Positions 16,707 to 29,900 of a stretch of 64,000 nucleotides of DNA are shown piece by piece. The stretch covers positions 1,190,001-1,254,000 of the forward strand of contig BSBK01006377.1 of NCBI GenBank assembly GCA_027943335.1, given 5' to 3'. The translations under genes and the position numbers were made by a program. The notes beneath the pieces were generated by a model. That model was not told where the DNA came from and searched no databases. It saw nothing but the letters and a program-made list of their open reading frames with translations. The first letter of the stretch is position 1, and each line of letters starts with the position of its first letter. The DNA comes from Chamaecyparis obtusa. Its lineage: Eukaryota > Streptophyta > Pinopsida > Cupressales > Cupressaceae.

Positions 16707-18074
16707 AATTTGAAGTGAGAAATAATTTTAAAACGATGATTTGCAACTCACTCGAGTAAACCAAAATCTAACCATTTTAGCATCTACAAATGAACCTAAG
16801 CATATAATTTAATATAAATTTGCATTGTTTTCTTCTTTACCATATGCCATCATCAGAAAGGAAAGGTAATTTTAAACAAGAAACATGTAATTTTAATTTG
16901 ATAGAGATCGTTTGACTGTCAAGTTAAACATAAATAAATTCTATATTGTCACTCTTGCTTGCTATTTCTTTCACCTAATTCAGCATATGATGCAAAGAAC
17001 AATGCTAAAAAGAATTGACAAAAATTACTTGTGATAAATATGTTTGTCTAGTGATCAAAACTTCTATTTATGCTTAGAACAATTGAGAATTGTTGGATCA
17101 TCTTGCATTCCCTTTCATAAGTACAATATGGAGCAAACATTAGATTCATCATGGCCTCTTTAATGTAAACACAAGAAACACAATCAATATCCTTAGCCAA
17201 CTCCTAATTATGCACTACTTAGTATCAAAGTCTAGGATTATAAATATCTTTCTCCATGAAAGCAATTAAAACCATGACCATCCCTTTGCCAGAGATTTGC
17301 TACTTCCTCTTATACCTCTTCTTCTCACACATGACATCATTCCCCTTTACTAACATGCAAATGAGATAATTAAATTGATCAATTAATTCATAATCAAATG
17401 CAACAATCAAAATAAGGAAAGGATTTGCAAACATTGATGAAAGCATAAATATATCTCATTAATTTACCAACCCTAATTGCACCAAGTGACGATGCTTATA
17501 CTTGAAGATGGTGAATGATGAGGTATGTGAGTGCTCTCTCCTACAAAATATGGTTGCAAATCATGTAATCATATTAAATGGCTTAGGATGACATAGATAA
17601 TTTAATGAAATTTGGATAATAGGTTTGTTGTATTAAGATTAGATGGATATGACTAAAAGGGAAAACAAGAGTTCAAATTGGCTAAGATATTTTGAGGGAT
17701 GTCATGAGGATAATTATCCTTACTTATTAGTGCATAAAGAAAAATACAAAATCAAAAGGAATTTCAATGGTGAAGAATTCTATTAGGAGTAGATGGTAAA
17801 AATGAAAAGAATACTTATGAATACCCTCAAAAGGATAGAGAATCGCACTACAAATTTTTTTTTTAAAAATATTTATAGTAGATAACCTTCAAACAATTCA
17901 ATGTTTCTCATCTGCCAAACTACACTTCAATAAAAAAATTCAGGTGGGAAAGTTCAAAGGATTGAAGGTTTGGACAGTGATCTCCATTAATTAAATATTT
18001 ATCATATTTTCTTGATAGACTAATTTTGATTATATTGCAACCATTTGATAGATGTTTCTCTTGTAATGACACTT
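16707..18074. other. Intergenic DNA, nothing recognised
   Basis: AT-rich sequence without supported ORFs, LTR ends or obvious repeats. Confidence 0.55.
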
Positions 18075-21000
18075 GTTGGAAACACATCCTTCTGGGTATG
18101 CAAGCAACAAAATTTCCTACATGTCCATGCCCTTCACCCCATCATCTATATCTTTGTACTGTCATCTGAGGTACGCACAACTGGCTCACCAACTTGTCAA
18201 CACAGACTGAAATGAATGCAACATCTAAATTGCAAACCAAAACCAATACCTGGAAATGAATGACCCACAACAGAGATGAGAAGATAGCGGAGGTGGTTCG
18301 ATGAAAAAGGTAGATGGAATAAATAATAATGTAAAAAGGTGGAAGAAATGACTAAAGTTTTTAAACACATCTTATTAAATTTATTCAGTAAACATTGACA
18401 TTAAACATGCTCTTACTGAGTATATTTATAAGTTTACAATTTTTTGAATATTATTTTTATAATTTTGAAATAATATTAGATAGACAAAAATACTATTTTA
18501 TTTAAAGTGAATATATTTATATGATTTTTAATGTTTTAATATTATCTTTTTAGATAATTTTAAAATAATATAAACAAGTAAAAATATTCTTTTATTTGAA
18601 GTGAATATTTTTAAATGATTTTTAATTTTTTAAATGTTATCTTTTTAGATAATTTTAAATTCTATATTTTATTTATTGGAAAGTAAAAAAATTTACTATT
18701 TTAATATTTCTATCTATGAAGTGTGTTTTTACCATCAACTTTACTCGTCAAGATGATATATAACATTTTTAAGATGAAGAAATTTAAGATTATATTATTA
18801 ATGTAATGTAATTTTAAATTAAAATTTATAAAATTAAATTAGTATTTTAAACAAAATTACATCTAGAATATTTTTAATAAAATTAAAATTTATAAAAATT
18901 AAATTTATATTTAATACATGAATGAGTTAATTATTCTTTTTAGCTCTCTATTAATGTTCTACATATGTTATGATTGATAATTTAATAATATCACATCAAA
19001 CTACAATAACTTGAATAAATATATTATATGATGTTATTTGTTCCTTGGAGATAAAACAAATCCACTTTGCAACTAATCAACAATTGGTTTGATTGAATTT
19101 TGGAACAAAATACACAAACATTAGCCAAGTAAACCAAATTTTTGATTAATTAACTAATGTACTTACCAATTAATGTGAAAGTTGGATGAAGTAAATAATG
19201 TAAAAACATAGATGAAATGATTGAATTTTTTTATTAACATATCTTATTAACTTTATTCAATAAATATTAATCTTTTAAAATAATTTTATATAGATAAAGA
19301 TATTATTTTATTTATAGCGAATACATTTAAATGAATTTTTTTTAAATATTATTTTTTAAAGTGAATATTTTTTAATATTATCTTTAGATAATTTTAAAAT
19401 AATATTAGACAAGTAAAAATATTCTTTTATTTTAAGTGAGTATTTTTAAATTAAGAATATATGAAGACTAATTTTGAAGTGTGTAACAAAAAGATTGTTA
19501 TACTAAACTACAAAATTATAAAATTTCTCCAAAACTAATGACTAATAAGTAATACAAATAAATTAAATATTCAGTGAATTAGTCAATGTATATAAGTGTC
19601 TAGTAGGAAATTTGATTTACTTGACTAATGCTTCTCTATTTTGTTCCAAAGCTCAATCAAACCAATTGTTGATTGGTTGCAAAGTGGGTTTGTTTATATC
19701 TTCAACCAACAAATCACGTCATATAATATATTTATTTAAGTTATATGTAATTTGATGTGATATTATTAAATTATCAATCATGAACATAAGTAGAACATTA
19801 ATAGAGAATTAATTATTTTATAAATTTTAATTAAAAATTATAATACATTAAAATGTAATTGTTTAATAATGTGATCTCAAATTGCTTCATCTTGAAAATG
19901 CTCTCTATTATCTTGATGATAAACATTGATACTAAAAGCCAGACACAATAGAATTCAAAGCAGAAAAGCTCATAAATTGTTGTCTTCATATACCAAATCA
20001 TAACAAATTGCTATCTTATTTTGTGTCTTTTTAATTTCCCTTTAGTTATTACATTAGAACTTTGTGAATGAATTTATTTAGTTCTGGCATAATCTTTTGT
20101 TGCTGATGGTGAATCATTATGAGTGATTTGAAAAGTTGAACAAATTTTTTTCACATAGTTAATTCTCACTATGAGTGATGAGTGATATGAAACATTGAGT
20201 AAAAAAGTTCACATATTTGAAAACATCATAGACTATACCTAGAATATATTATATTTATTATTTAATTATATTTTTAGTTTACTTATAATGAACATAAATT
20301 ACATAATTATTATTTTTTTGATTGATAAAAGGCCAAGGCCCTGATAATTTTATTAGTATAATAAAAAGCACTTACAAAATCCTTCATTCAAATGGGCACT
20401 GATAGTAAAGAACGGGGTCAAGAAAACCTCCAGTCTTGCTTGGGGATCAATGATCCACTGTACATTCTTATTATATATCACATTTTCTAATAAAAACTAT
20501 TACATACAAATATAATTGTTATAATTAAATTAACATAAAAATATAATAAATATATAATATTATGCATTACATTTATTTATATTTATTATTTAATTCTATA
20601 TTTAGTTTACGTATAGTTAATATTGTTATTTATGGAAAAAGTTACTTAGGTTCTTCAAAGGAATCAATTTGTTAAAAAATGAAGATAACTAAATTTACTA
20701 TATATATTGAACTAAATTTATCAATTAAATTTACTATACAATAATCATATTTTTGCAAATTAAAAATATATTTGTTTAATATTATGATCATAAATTATTA
20801 AAATATGTTTAAAAGATTAAAATACAAACATAAACTATTATAATATGTTATTTTTAAAATATATAAATTTTGATGTTTCCCATAAATAAATTATAGAATT
20901 TTAAAATTATCTATAAAGATAATATTATAAAAATTAAAAATCATTTAAATGAAATAATATTTTTACCTACGTAATATTATTTCAAAATTATTTAGAAAGA

Positions 21001-21400
21001 TAATGTTAAAAAATTAAAAATTACTCAAATATATTCAGTTTAATGGAAAGAGTATTTTTACGCATTCAATATTTTATTTTTTAGATATTATAATAAGTCA
21101 TTTCATTATTTACGGGAGAAAAAAAGCATTCAGAACAAAGATTTTAAATGTATTTTTTGGAGTAGGATTTTATCATTTAATTTGATGCATCTTTTCATTC
21201 TGAAAATAATATAGCAACCATTTTTCTTGGATCCGACCCTGTTGTCTTCTCATCTCTGCTAAGGTTAAAGTCTGTGCTGACAAACTGACAATAGGATTCT
21301 GTGCGTACTTCTAAGAGCAGTACGAAGCTATGGGTAGATGATGGGATGGAGGGCATGGCATGTCATGGAAGGGAATTTTGTCGGCTACATAACCAATGGC
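18075..21400. repeat. Large AT-rich inverted-repeat (foldback) structure
   Basis: The outer arms, about 18,075-18,300 and 21,240-21,400, are inverted copies. For example gtacgcac at 18,171 pairs with gtgcgtac at 21,301, ccatcatcta at 18,139 pairs with tagatgatgg at 21,335, and acagactg pairs with agtctgt. Further in, 18,360-18,720 pairs with 20,880-21,100. An inner hairpin (18,730-19,940) is listed separately. No transposase ORF is inside. The whole could be a foldback or MULE-like non-autonomous element, or stacked MITEs. Confidence 0.65.
18730..19940. repeat. Inner hairpin, arms of about 400 bp
   Basis: Left arm 18,740-19,160 and right arm 19,590-19,940 are reverse complements with moderate divergence, centred near 19,375. 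For example caattggtttgatt at 19,081 pairs with aatcaaaccaattg at 19,655, and ttaatgttcta at 18,951 pairs with tagaacattaa at 19,791. Confidence 0.75.
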
Positions 21401-22629
21401 GATTTAAGAGTAAGGCCACATCTAGCACTTGGGTTGTTCAATTAGATATAGAAGGAATGCCTAATTTGGATGAGAACACTTCTCTCAATATCAAAATTTC
21501 TATGCCGTGGTTCTATGACTGACTTGGAATGGGTTTTGCTTTGGATGTATCTCAGAATTGGGTGTGATATTTGTTGTCATGCCATAATGCATCCTTGTCA
21601 AAATCAGAAACTCTTGTATAGTTTTTTTTTGCCTCTTGGGAAAGTGTTGGATTCTCAGCATCAGATTATTAGAGGGGCATGAAGCCACCCAATTTCTATG
21701 CAGGGGCTCCCCAAGGTCATGTCTTCTAGATTGCAAAGGGAGTGAATAGGAAAATAGGGAAGTAGATGTATCAGATGGAGATGCACCTAAGAGCAATATA
21801 GTCATAGGGTATTGTTCATGAGGAGAGTAAACAGTTTGATTCGGGCAAGGAAGAAGTCAATTCTCGTTATCAAGACGTTGAGTACAAGGTGGCCATGACA
21901 AAAGCCTTGAATGAGGCAGTTTGAGGGAGGCATGAACAATCTCAATCCTCGAAGAGTAGAGAAGGATACACTTAAGAATATATTGTCTTTTGAAAGGAGA
22001 CATAATCAACTATCGACTGCAAGGGGCTGAGAGTATGCCAATAGCAAATTATTTAGCTATAGACCCGAGAGTGAGCACTTCACGGTTGAATTCTCTTCAC
22101 AGAGAAAAGAAGGGTCAAGAAGATAAAAGGCAGATGGATTTTTACACCAAAGACATTTCTTATATGAAATTCATCGGCCTGGGTTAGCGTGATCGATGAC
22201 CATCTAGCATGCCGTATGCATGCAAGATGATTGAAATCATCAGGATTGTCTGCGACTTTTAAAAAAACCTGAAATTGTAAAATTCCCACTGTGTGAAGCG
22301 ACACGGAAGACCATAAATTAAATTTCTTGCAACCCTAGTTAGGTTCATGGTTTACGAGACATGCACATTTTACTTTCTATAGGGCTGAAGAATTCGTCAG
22401 AAGTGAGAGAAGTACGAGGCAGTGGTAGTAGATTATTATATTTTGCCGGAAGCTGGCGAGATGAGAAGGATAGAGTTGGTAACGTGGTGCCCGTTCACCT
22501 ATGCGGTAGATGAACACAGTGGTGAAGGACAAATTTAGAGATCTGGAGATGAGTTTAGTCAGCGATTCTCTAAATAGTTTGGCGATTAGAGAACACATTT
22601 GGAAATGCAATGGAGAGGTCTCCTGTAAC
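21401..22629. other. Intergenic DNA of higher GC, nothing recognised
   Basis: Base composition is less AT-rich than the neighbours. Short ORFs at 21,301-21,522 and 21,990-22,187 have no recognisable domain. The start of this stretch is shared with the outer arm of the foldback. Confidence 0.5.
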
Positions 22630-24165
22630 CTATAGTCGTTATGTCTCCAAATGTAAGAAAACATCTTTATTTTCCAATAGTCACAAAATCTCCTAGAAAT
22701 ATCAAATTCAAGATTTAATTCAGAGATTAAGAAATTTCATATAAACTATCATGTCAAAATTATAAGGGTACTCGATACAATGTCGGATTTAGTAGTCAGT
22801 GGCATATAAATCCAATGCATGAAAACCTTGTATTGAAAAATAATCATTAACATGTTGCATCATTGTTCAACTTTCTATTAACATGTTGCATATCGGATTT
22901 AGCTGTTCATGCCTACTAAATCTGAAATTAATTATTTTGAGTTCTCGGTAGGGTTTTTTTTAAAAAAAACTGTTAACTATGCTGTATAAACATTTATGAG
23001 ATCCAACGGCTTTAATGTTCTTTTCCATAAATATAAGTATAGTCAGCTAATCTCTTGATCCATTATACCCTCACTTGGGCAATTCTGACTAGAAGCATTC
23101 CGATAATCTAGATGGATCTGAAGACACATTCCACTATGAAGTATTTGCAGGCGTACTCTCACAAAATGATTTACAATGCAGAAAAGAAAAATGAAAACTG
23201 ATGACATGATATTTTACAAACATAAAATTAGATAGTTTTTATATCTCTGAATAATTACTTTTTTCAATATGTATGGCGATATTTGTTTTGTTTAAATATA
23301 AAAGACTTTTGGATATCGACATAAATAGAAGTTTGATGATTTAGACTGACTATTTATTACTTATCAATTAATACTCATCCTTGCTATTTTTGTAGTTTTT
23401 CCTTGTATAGATGAGAGTTTTTGAATATGCATTAAATTGCATTCAATGTTAAATGGTTTGGTTGGTACTCGGTACAATGTCGGATTTAGTAGTTAGTGGC
23501 ATATAAATCTGATGCACAAAAACCTTGTATTGACAAATAATCATTAACATGTTGCATCATTGTTCAACTTCCTATTAACATGTTGCATATCGGATTTAGC
23601 TGTTCATGCCTACTAAATCTGAAATTAATTATTTTGAGTTCTCGGTCGGGTTTTTTTTTTAAAATAACTGTTAATTATGCTGTATAAACATTTATGAGAT
23701 TGAGTGACTTTAATGTTTTTTTCTGTAAATATAACTATAGTCAGCTAATCTCTTGATCCATTATACCCTCACTTGGGCATTTTTGACTAGAAGCATTCCA
23801 GTAATCTGGATTGATCTGAAGAGACATTCCACTACGAAGTATTTGTAGGCATACTCTCGCAAAATGATTTACAATGCAGAAAAGAAAAAGGAAAACTTAT
23901 GACATAATATTTTACAAATAGAAAATTAGATAATTTTTATATCTCTGAATAATTACTTTTTTCAATATGTATGACGATATTTGTTATGTTTAAATATAAA
24001 AGACTTTTGGATATCGACATAAATAGCAGTTCAATGATTCAAACCGACTATTTATTACTTATCAATTAATACTCATCCTCGCTATTTTTGCTATTTTTCC
24101 TTGTATAGCCAAGAGTTGTTGAATATGCATTAAAATGCATTCAATGTTAAATGGTTTGGTTGGTA
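22630..24165 (+). repeat. Tandem repeat family R, left block
   Basis: Two direct copies of about 697 bp at 22,767-23,463 and 23,464-24,164, both opening ggtactcg-tacaatg and including ttcatgcctactaaatctg, ctcttgatccattatacc and cattcaatgttaaatgg. Copies are near-identical by eye apart from scattered substitutions. The 140 bp before the first copy (tctccaaatgtaag... block) also recurs at 35,480-35,610. Confidence 0.9.
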
Positions 24166-24684
24166 ACAATTTTTGCTTTTCCTCTTGAACATGACCACCT
24201 TATTTGACCACCATCATAGCCTATATAACAACTGTTCTACTAATAATTTACAGAACCAACAACATATTTTACAGAACCATTTATATAGATTTCAATTTAT
24301 GCATTCTCGTGAGCATCAAGACATTTCAAGTTCATCATTATGAAGGCATTGTTAACACAAGTTCTTTTAAGTTCTTTATTTATAATTGTGCATTTTCTTG
24401 AATTCTTAGATTCTATCAATTTACATTTTAAAAGTTTGCATATATTTCCCTTAAATTTTCACATTTTCTTACAGTTTAGATATTATTTTACAAAATTAAA
24501 ATTTTAAAAATCAACACTAACTAAATATTTTATATGATTTCAACATTGGACAATTTATTTGTCTCAAAAAATGATCTTTACATATTTTTTTGAAGAATGC
24601 ATAACTAAGAAATATAATGTTTATGTTTATGATATAGTTTTGATTACTGATATCAAACTATCTGCCATTAAATAGGTAACAAAA

Positions 24685-26431
24685 ATGGCCTTACTAACAA
24701 CAGGAGAAATTAGTCATATAATGGATGGTATTTCCATCAAGGAACCATGTTTTCAAATTCTAGCATTACATTCTGTTGAACAACAACATACTACAAGTAC
24801 AAAATATTGTCTGGAACTTTCCGATGGTGTGCATACACACTTTGCCCTTTTGCCAGAATAATTTAACACTCTTGTAGTCGATAAGGCTTTAGTTAAAGGT
24901 TCCATTGTTTGCATCAAAGAATACTCTTGCAAGAAACTCCACAATTACATGTATGCCAATTATCTTACTATATTTTATTGTACTTATGAAAATTTCATTA
25001 TAAAACTTTATTAAATATATATTTTATTTCTACTTTTAGGGCTATCCTAATTGATAATTTGCATATAGTGTCAAATAATGGAGACATTATTGGATCTCCA
25101 GTACCTATAGTACAAGGTACTAAACATATAGCATCATCTAGCAGTCATGATGTTTTAGATGCTTCTTCATGTAACATAATTCTCATAAAACTCCTAAACC
25201 CATACCACAAGTCATGGACTATTGAGGGTCATGCCTTAGAAAAACCACTTGTCCATTGTTTAAAAAAAGTCTCTAAAGAGGGTAAAGTATTCAGATTTGA
25301 CTTTATATACAAACAAGGATTTGGTATACATATAACTTGTTTCAATGAATTGGTTGATAATTTCTATGATATTATTCAATCAAATAATTTTTATTTGATT
25401 TCTAATGGTTCTGTAAAAGTTGCAAATACAAAATTTAGGAGTTCTACCAATCCATATGAAATAGTTCTTCAGAGTTCTTCAACAATCATACCTTCGACAT
25501 GTGTTCCATCTACAGTTCCCAAACATGATTACCATATCAAAAGCATTGAATCTCTTGAAACTTTTTATGTTAATTCACTAGTAGATGTGTTTAGAATTGT
25601 TGTTTCTATCAGTACCTCAAGTACCATTAGGAAAAAAATGGTACAGAAATAAAAAAATGTAATATACGTATCAAAGATATCTCTGGCTACTCTATTGAAG
25701 TGACTATGTGGGGACATCATTGTGAGAATGAAGGACAACAAATTCTTAATTTGTTCAGGGAAAGAAAAACAATTGTTCTTTTAATTAAATCTGGTCATTT
25801 GCTTTCATGGTCTGGTAAGTCGTTGGATACTATTTTTTCAACTAGTATTATTATCAATCCAAATTTAACTGAGGTTACTGCTCTATTGACATGGTGTACA
25901 GAAATAGGAGAAGATCAATCTTCTATTTCTCTGACTAAAGAGCCAACAATACTTGCTAGATTTAAAAATCCACAGACAATGTCTTCCATTTGTAAAAAAG
26001 ACTTCCATTCCATGATTCATGTTTGTGTAACAACACAAATATCTAGACTTAATTTGGATAACTTTTATTATCTCTCATGTCCACAAATTGTGAATGGAAA
26101 AAAATGTAAAAAAAAAGTTATTCAAAATCATACTGGGACATATGAATGTCCAAAATGTTGTCTTCATATTCCAATATGTGATTTCATCTACATGCTTAAT
26201 ATGGATTTGCAAAATCCATTAGGTGAACTCCACAATGTTACTACCTTTGAAGGCCCTGCAAATGCTTTTTTGGGTGTGGATGCAAAAGATTTTCAGCTAC
26301 TGCTTGCTGAACCAGGTGTAGATAAACAACTTTTGGATAATCTGTATGATTCTGAGTTTGTATTTGATTTAAGTATCAAAACAACTTCTTTTGCCAGTCA
26401 AGAAACTCAAAGCATAATTGTTCTTGCTTAA
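24685..26431 (+). pseudogene. RPA1-like (replication protein A 70 kDa) Helitron gene, broken
   Basis: Exon 1 (24,685-24,950) encodes an RPA70 N-terminal domain: LTTGEISHIMDG, YCLELSDGVHTHFALL and VKGSIVCIKEY. A GT-AG intron (24,951-25,039) restores the frame into exon 2, which has the first OB fold (NPYHKSWTIEG, GKVFRFDFIYKQG, IHITCFNE, YLISNGSVK) and LVDVFRIVVS of the second. After a frameshift come EVTMWGHHCENEGQQ and the C-terminal zinc finger (C-x6-C, then C-x2-C, ending DFIYMLNM). Breaks are a TAA at 24,859 where relatives have Gln, and a one-base loss in an A-run at about 25,632-25,638. RPA1 proteins bind single-stranded DNA. In Helitrons they are thought to assist rolling-circle replication. 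Confidence 0.92.
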
Positions 26432-26691
26432 GACAGTAGTTTACTTGTAATATTGAATATATCTAATCACATGTTTATGTATATATGTATAGTCGACAAT
26501 AAACTGTGTTATGTTGTTTTACTTTTGGTGAAATATATAAATGTTTTTAGATCTTTTAAAACTATATAGTACTTGTATAGTGAATTTGTTTAAATATTTA
26601 TATTATTTACTTTAATATTAGTATATGTTGACATTTTAAATTATTGTTCTATCTTGTCTAATAATTTGACATTTACTTTATGTGAATACAT

Positions 26692-26962
26692 AATGGATAG
26701 ATCTTATAAAGAATAAATATTTTCAAATTTACCATGATTCTTCATAGATTACATTTCCTTATCTCAATATTGTTTTTAACTTTATGATTTTCAATTATTA
26801 TAGATATAAAAGACAATTATATATGTAGTGCATAGATGTTATAAAGAACAAATATTCCCAAATTTACCATGAATCTTTTTACATTACATTTCCATGTGTC
26901 AATATTGTTTTTAACTTCACGATTTTCAATTATTACAGATATAAAAGACAATTATATATGCA
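26692..26962 (+). repeat. Two direct 135-bp repeats before RepHel
   Basis: Both copies run from (g)ataga-(c/g)ttataaagaa through tttaccatga and ttgtttttaac to gatataaaag and acaattatatatg. The second ends at the RepHel ATG. They occupy the likely promoter or leader of RepHel. Confidence 0.85.
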
Positions 26963-26965
26963 GTC

Positions 26966-29900
26966 ATGGATAATGCAAATAACGAAAGAGAAGCTAAGCG
27001 CAACCACATAAATCACATGCAGAGAGCTAGATATAATGCCAAAAAGACAGTTACTAACAAAAGAAGATGAGACACCTCTCAAAATATTGAACTTGCAATT
27101 TCTGCATCAAATGTACTTTGTTCCAACACATCACCTCAATTAGAACCAGTTGAACTTCCAAGTTCATATCCTCTACCAAATTCTACTATTCAAAATCCTT
27201 CCTTGCAAGAGATTGAAATATCTGATTGTATTGAAGATCATACAACATCCATGAATACAACTTACCGTATTGTTAGTTCACCTTTCTCTGAAAATTATTA
27301 CAATGCCATAAAAGAATTATGTAGAAAGTGTTCTATTTGTATGGAAAGATATCCTGGAATTAAAATGTGCATGTCAGATGAAAATTTATTATGCTACAGA
27401 TGCAATTCTAAAAAAGATGGCCATCGGTTCTCAAAATGGAACAATATGGATCCAGGTGAACAACCATTGTGTTTGAAGATCTTAACACAAATTGAAAAAA
27501 TGCTGATAGCAAAAATAAGTCCTATTTTGCAAGTTACATATGCAAAAGGTGGTCAACTCAAATATTGTGGTCATACTATTTGTTTTCCTCAAAATATTTC
27601 CAGTATCACATCATTATTACCAAGATGAATAGATTCATTGGATATAATCATTGTTAACAAAGACAGTATAGGAAATAAAAAATATAGTTTTTATGTTAGC
27701 AGATCCCATGTTTATGAAGCATTGAAATATAAAACATTGAATGATTCATACTATAGGGATGCACAAATAGATGAAAATGCATTAGCATCATTGCCTTTAC
27801 AATCTACTGATATTTCAAACCTAATTTGTAATGCAGTGGAAAATAATCATCCTATTGAAGAAAACTCATCCATGTTAGATGAGATAGAAGAAAATGTGTT
27901 TGATGAGAGTCTAGAATTTAACAGCTCATTTGTTTGTAATCCACCTGCTCCACATAGAGAAATAGAAGAAATACGTTCTTTGTTGCACTTAGGTGAAGGT
28001 CGAACAACAAAATCTATTACATGGCCTCCTATCACACCTTCTCCTATAAATGAATACACAACTAAAGGTTTATTTATAATAGCATTTCCAACTTTGTTTC
28101 CCAATGGAATGGCTACATTCAAACAACCACGTATCAAAGAATTCAAATTCCATGATTATGTTCTTCACCTTCTACGGTACTATGATAATAGATTTGGGTA
28201 GCATTCAAGATTCCAGTACTTTATATTGAATATTATCATGTCTCATCGAAGCCAGGCCACAACATCTGTGTTTGTTTGCAAATAGTTGGATGGATCTTTA
28301 CCTATAACAATTGCAGATCTTCGTCAAAAGTTACCAGATGTACCTGATGATAAATTGGCAGATCAGTTGATGAGATTTGGGTCTTTTGTACGTGGAACTA
28401 GTTCTTTTTGGAATCAACAAAGAGAAGAACTAATAGACATGGTTATTCAAGTTGGTTGTCCTACAATTTTCTTTACCCTAAGTGTTGTAGATACCAAATA
28501 ACCAGATTTACATAATGTCATGCCATCTAGTACACCAACAAATCCATCTATGGCTACAAAATGGAAAATACAAAATATTATTCAAAATCCTCATCTGACA
28601 ACTATATATATGCATCATAGATTCACTGCATTTCGAGAAGAAGTGTTGGAAAAACTGCTTGGAGCAACTGACTATTGGTACAGGTAAACAATCTATTTAA
28701 AATGTTATTAATTCCTATGGAATTCAATCTTTATTTACTGACTTAAATTTATATCAGGTTTGAATGGAAAAATAGAGGTTCTCCACATATTCATGCATTT
28801 ATCTGGTTTCCAAATGCACTCGATATTAAAAAATTAGAATGGAATAATGATCTATCAGTGCAGAAAGCTTTAGATTACATAGACCAATATGTATCTGCAT
28901 GGAATCCATAAAGCATACAACAAAGAAATCAAGGGATCTTTTCCAAATCTCTTCAAGATCCTTGTCTGATGACTACAAAAATAATATATGCAATAGATGT
29001 GGCTACTGATTACTATAATTTGGTTAATCATGTTCAACGTCACACAAAATGTTCTCTATAGACATGTTTAAGAAGGAAAGGTGATGCTATTTCATGCCGT
29101 TATAAAGCTCCATGGGCCACACAAGAAAAATCTGAATGATCACTTACAGATAAAGCTGAACCTAAACATACAGCAACACGTAATGATGATCGACTAAATT
29201 TACATAACATTCAAATGCTTTCCATTTGGAGAGGTAATATAGATTGTCAACTTGTTCTTTCAATAGATGCATTTATCAAGTACATAGCAAAATATGCAGC
29301 AAAAGTAGAACAAAAATTAGAAACATATTGTGCAATGTTAACTAGAATATCTTCAACTTTCAATGGTACAATGCCCGCACCAATTTCACTTCAGAGGATG
29401 CTTCTTGAAAATCTTGTTGACCATGATATAGGTGCCCAAGAAACTTGCCATCTTCTACAAAAGCTTCCCTTATCCCTTTGTAGTAGACAATTTGTATCAT
29501 TGAATGTGAACCAAAAATATCTTCAACATCTACCTATATTAGACATGCCAACAAGCTTATGCCATAACCAAATTGATAATTATATGGCACATCCAACAAA
29601 TTTAGATATGTTTTCTCTTATTGACATAACCCAAAGATGGACATTTCGAGGTAACCGAATTCATGACAAATGGAAAGAAACATGATCAGCTTGTATAGTT
29701 AGAGTCTCCCCTAGATTTATTAGTATTCCTTCCAGAGAGGACATTTCTTATCCAAATTTTTACTAGAGTGAACTTTTATTATACAAACCATTCCAAAATA
29801 TTGAAGTAGAATTTGCAGCATCAGATGAAGGAATAATAGAATAATGAGAATCTTTTTCAAGATTATATGAGGCATGGCATGTATGTAGAACACATTTAGA

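Noticed and set aside
20330..20470. Possible LINE or gene 3' fragment (ggccaaggccctgataa...)
   Set aside because: Only a short GC-richer patch; no translation or poly(A) supports a call.
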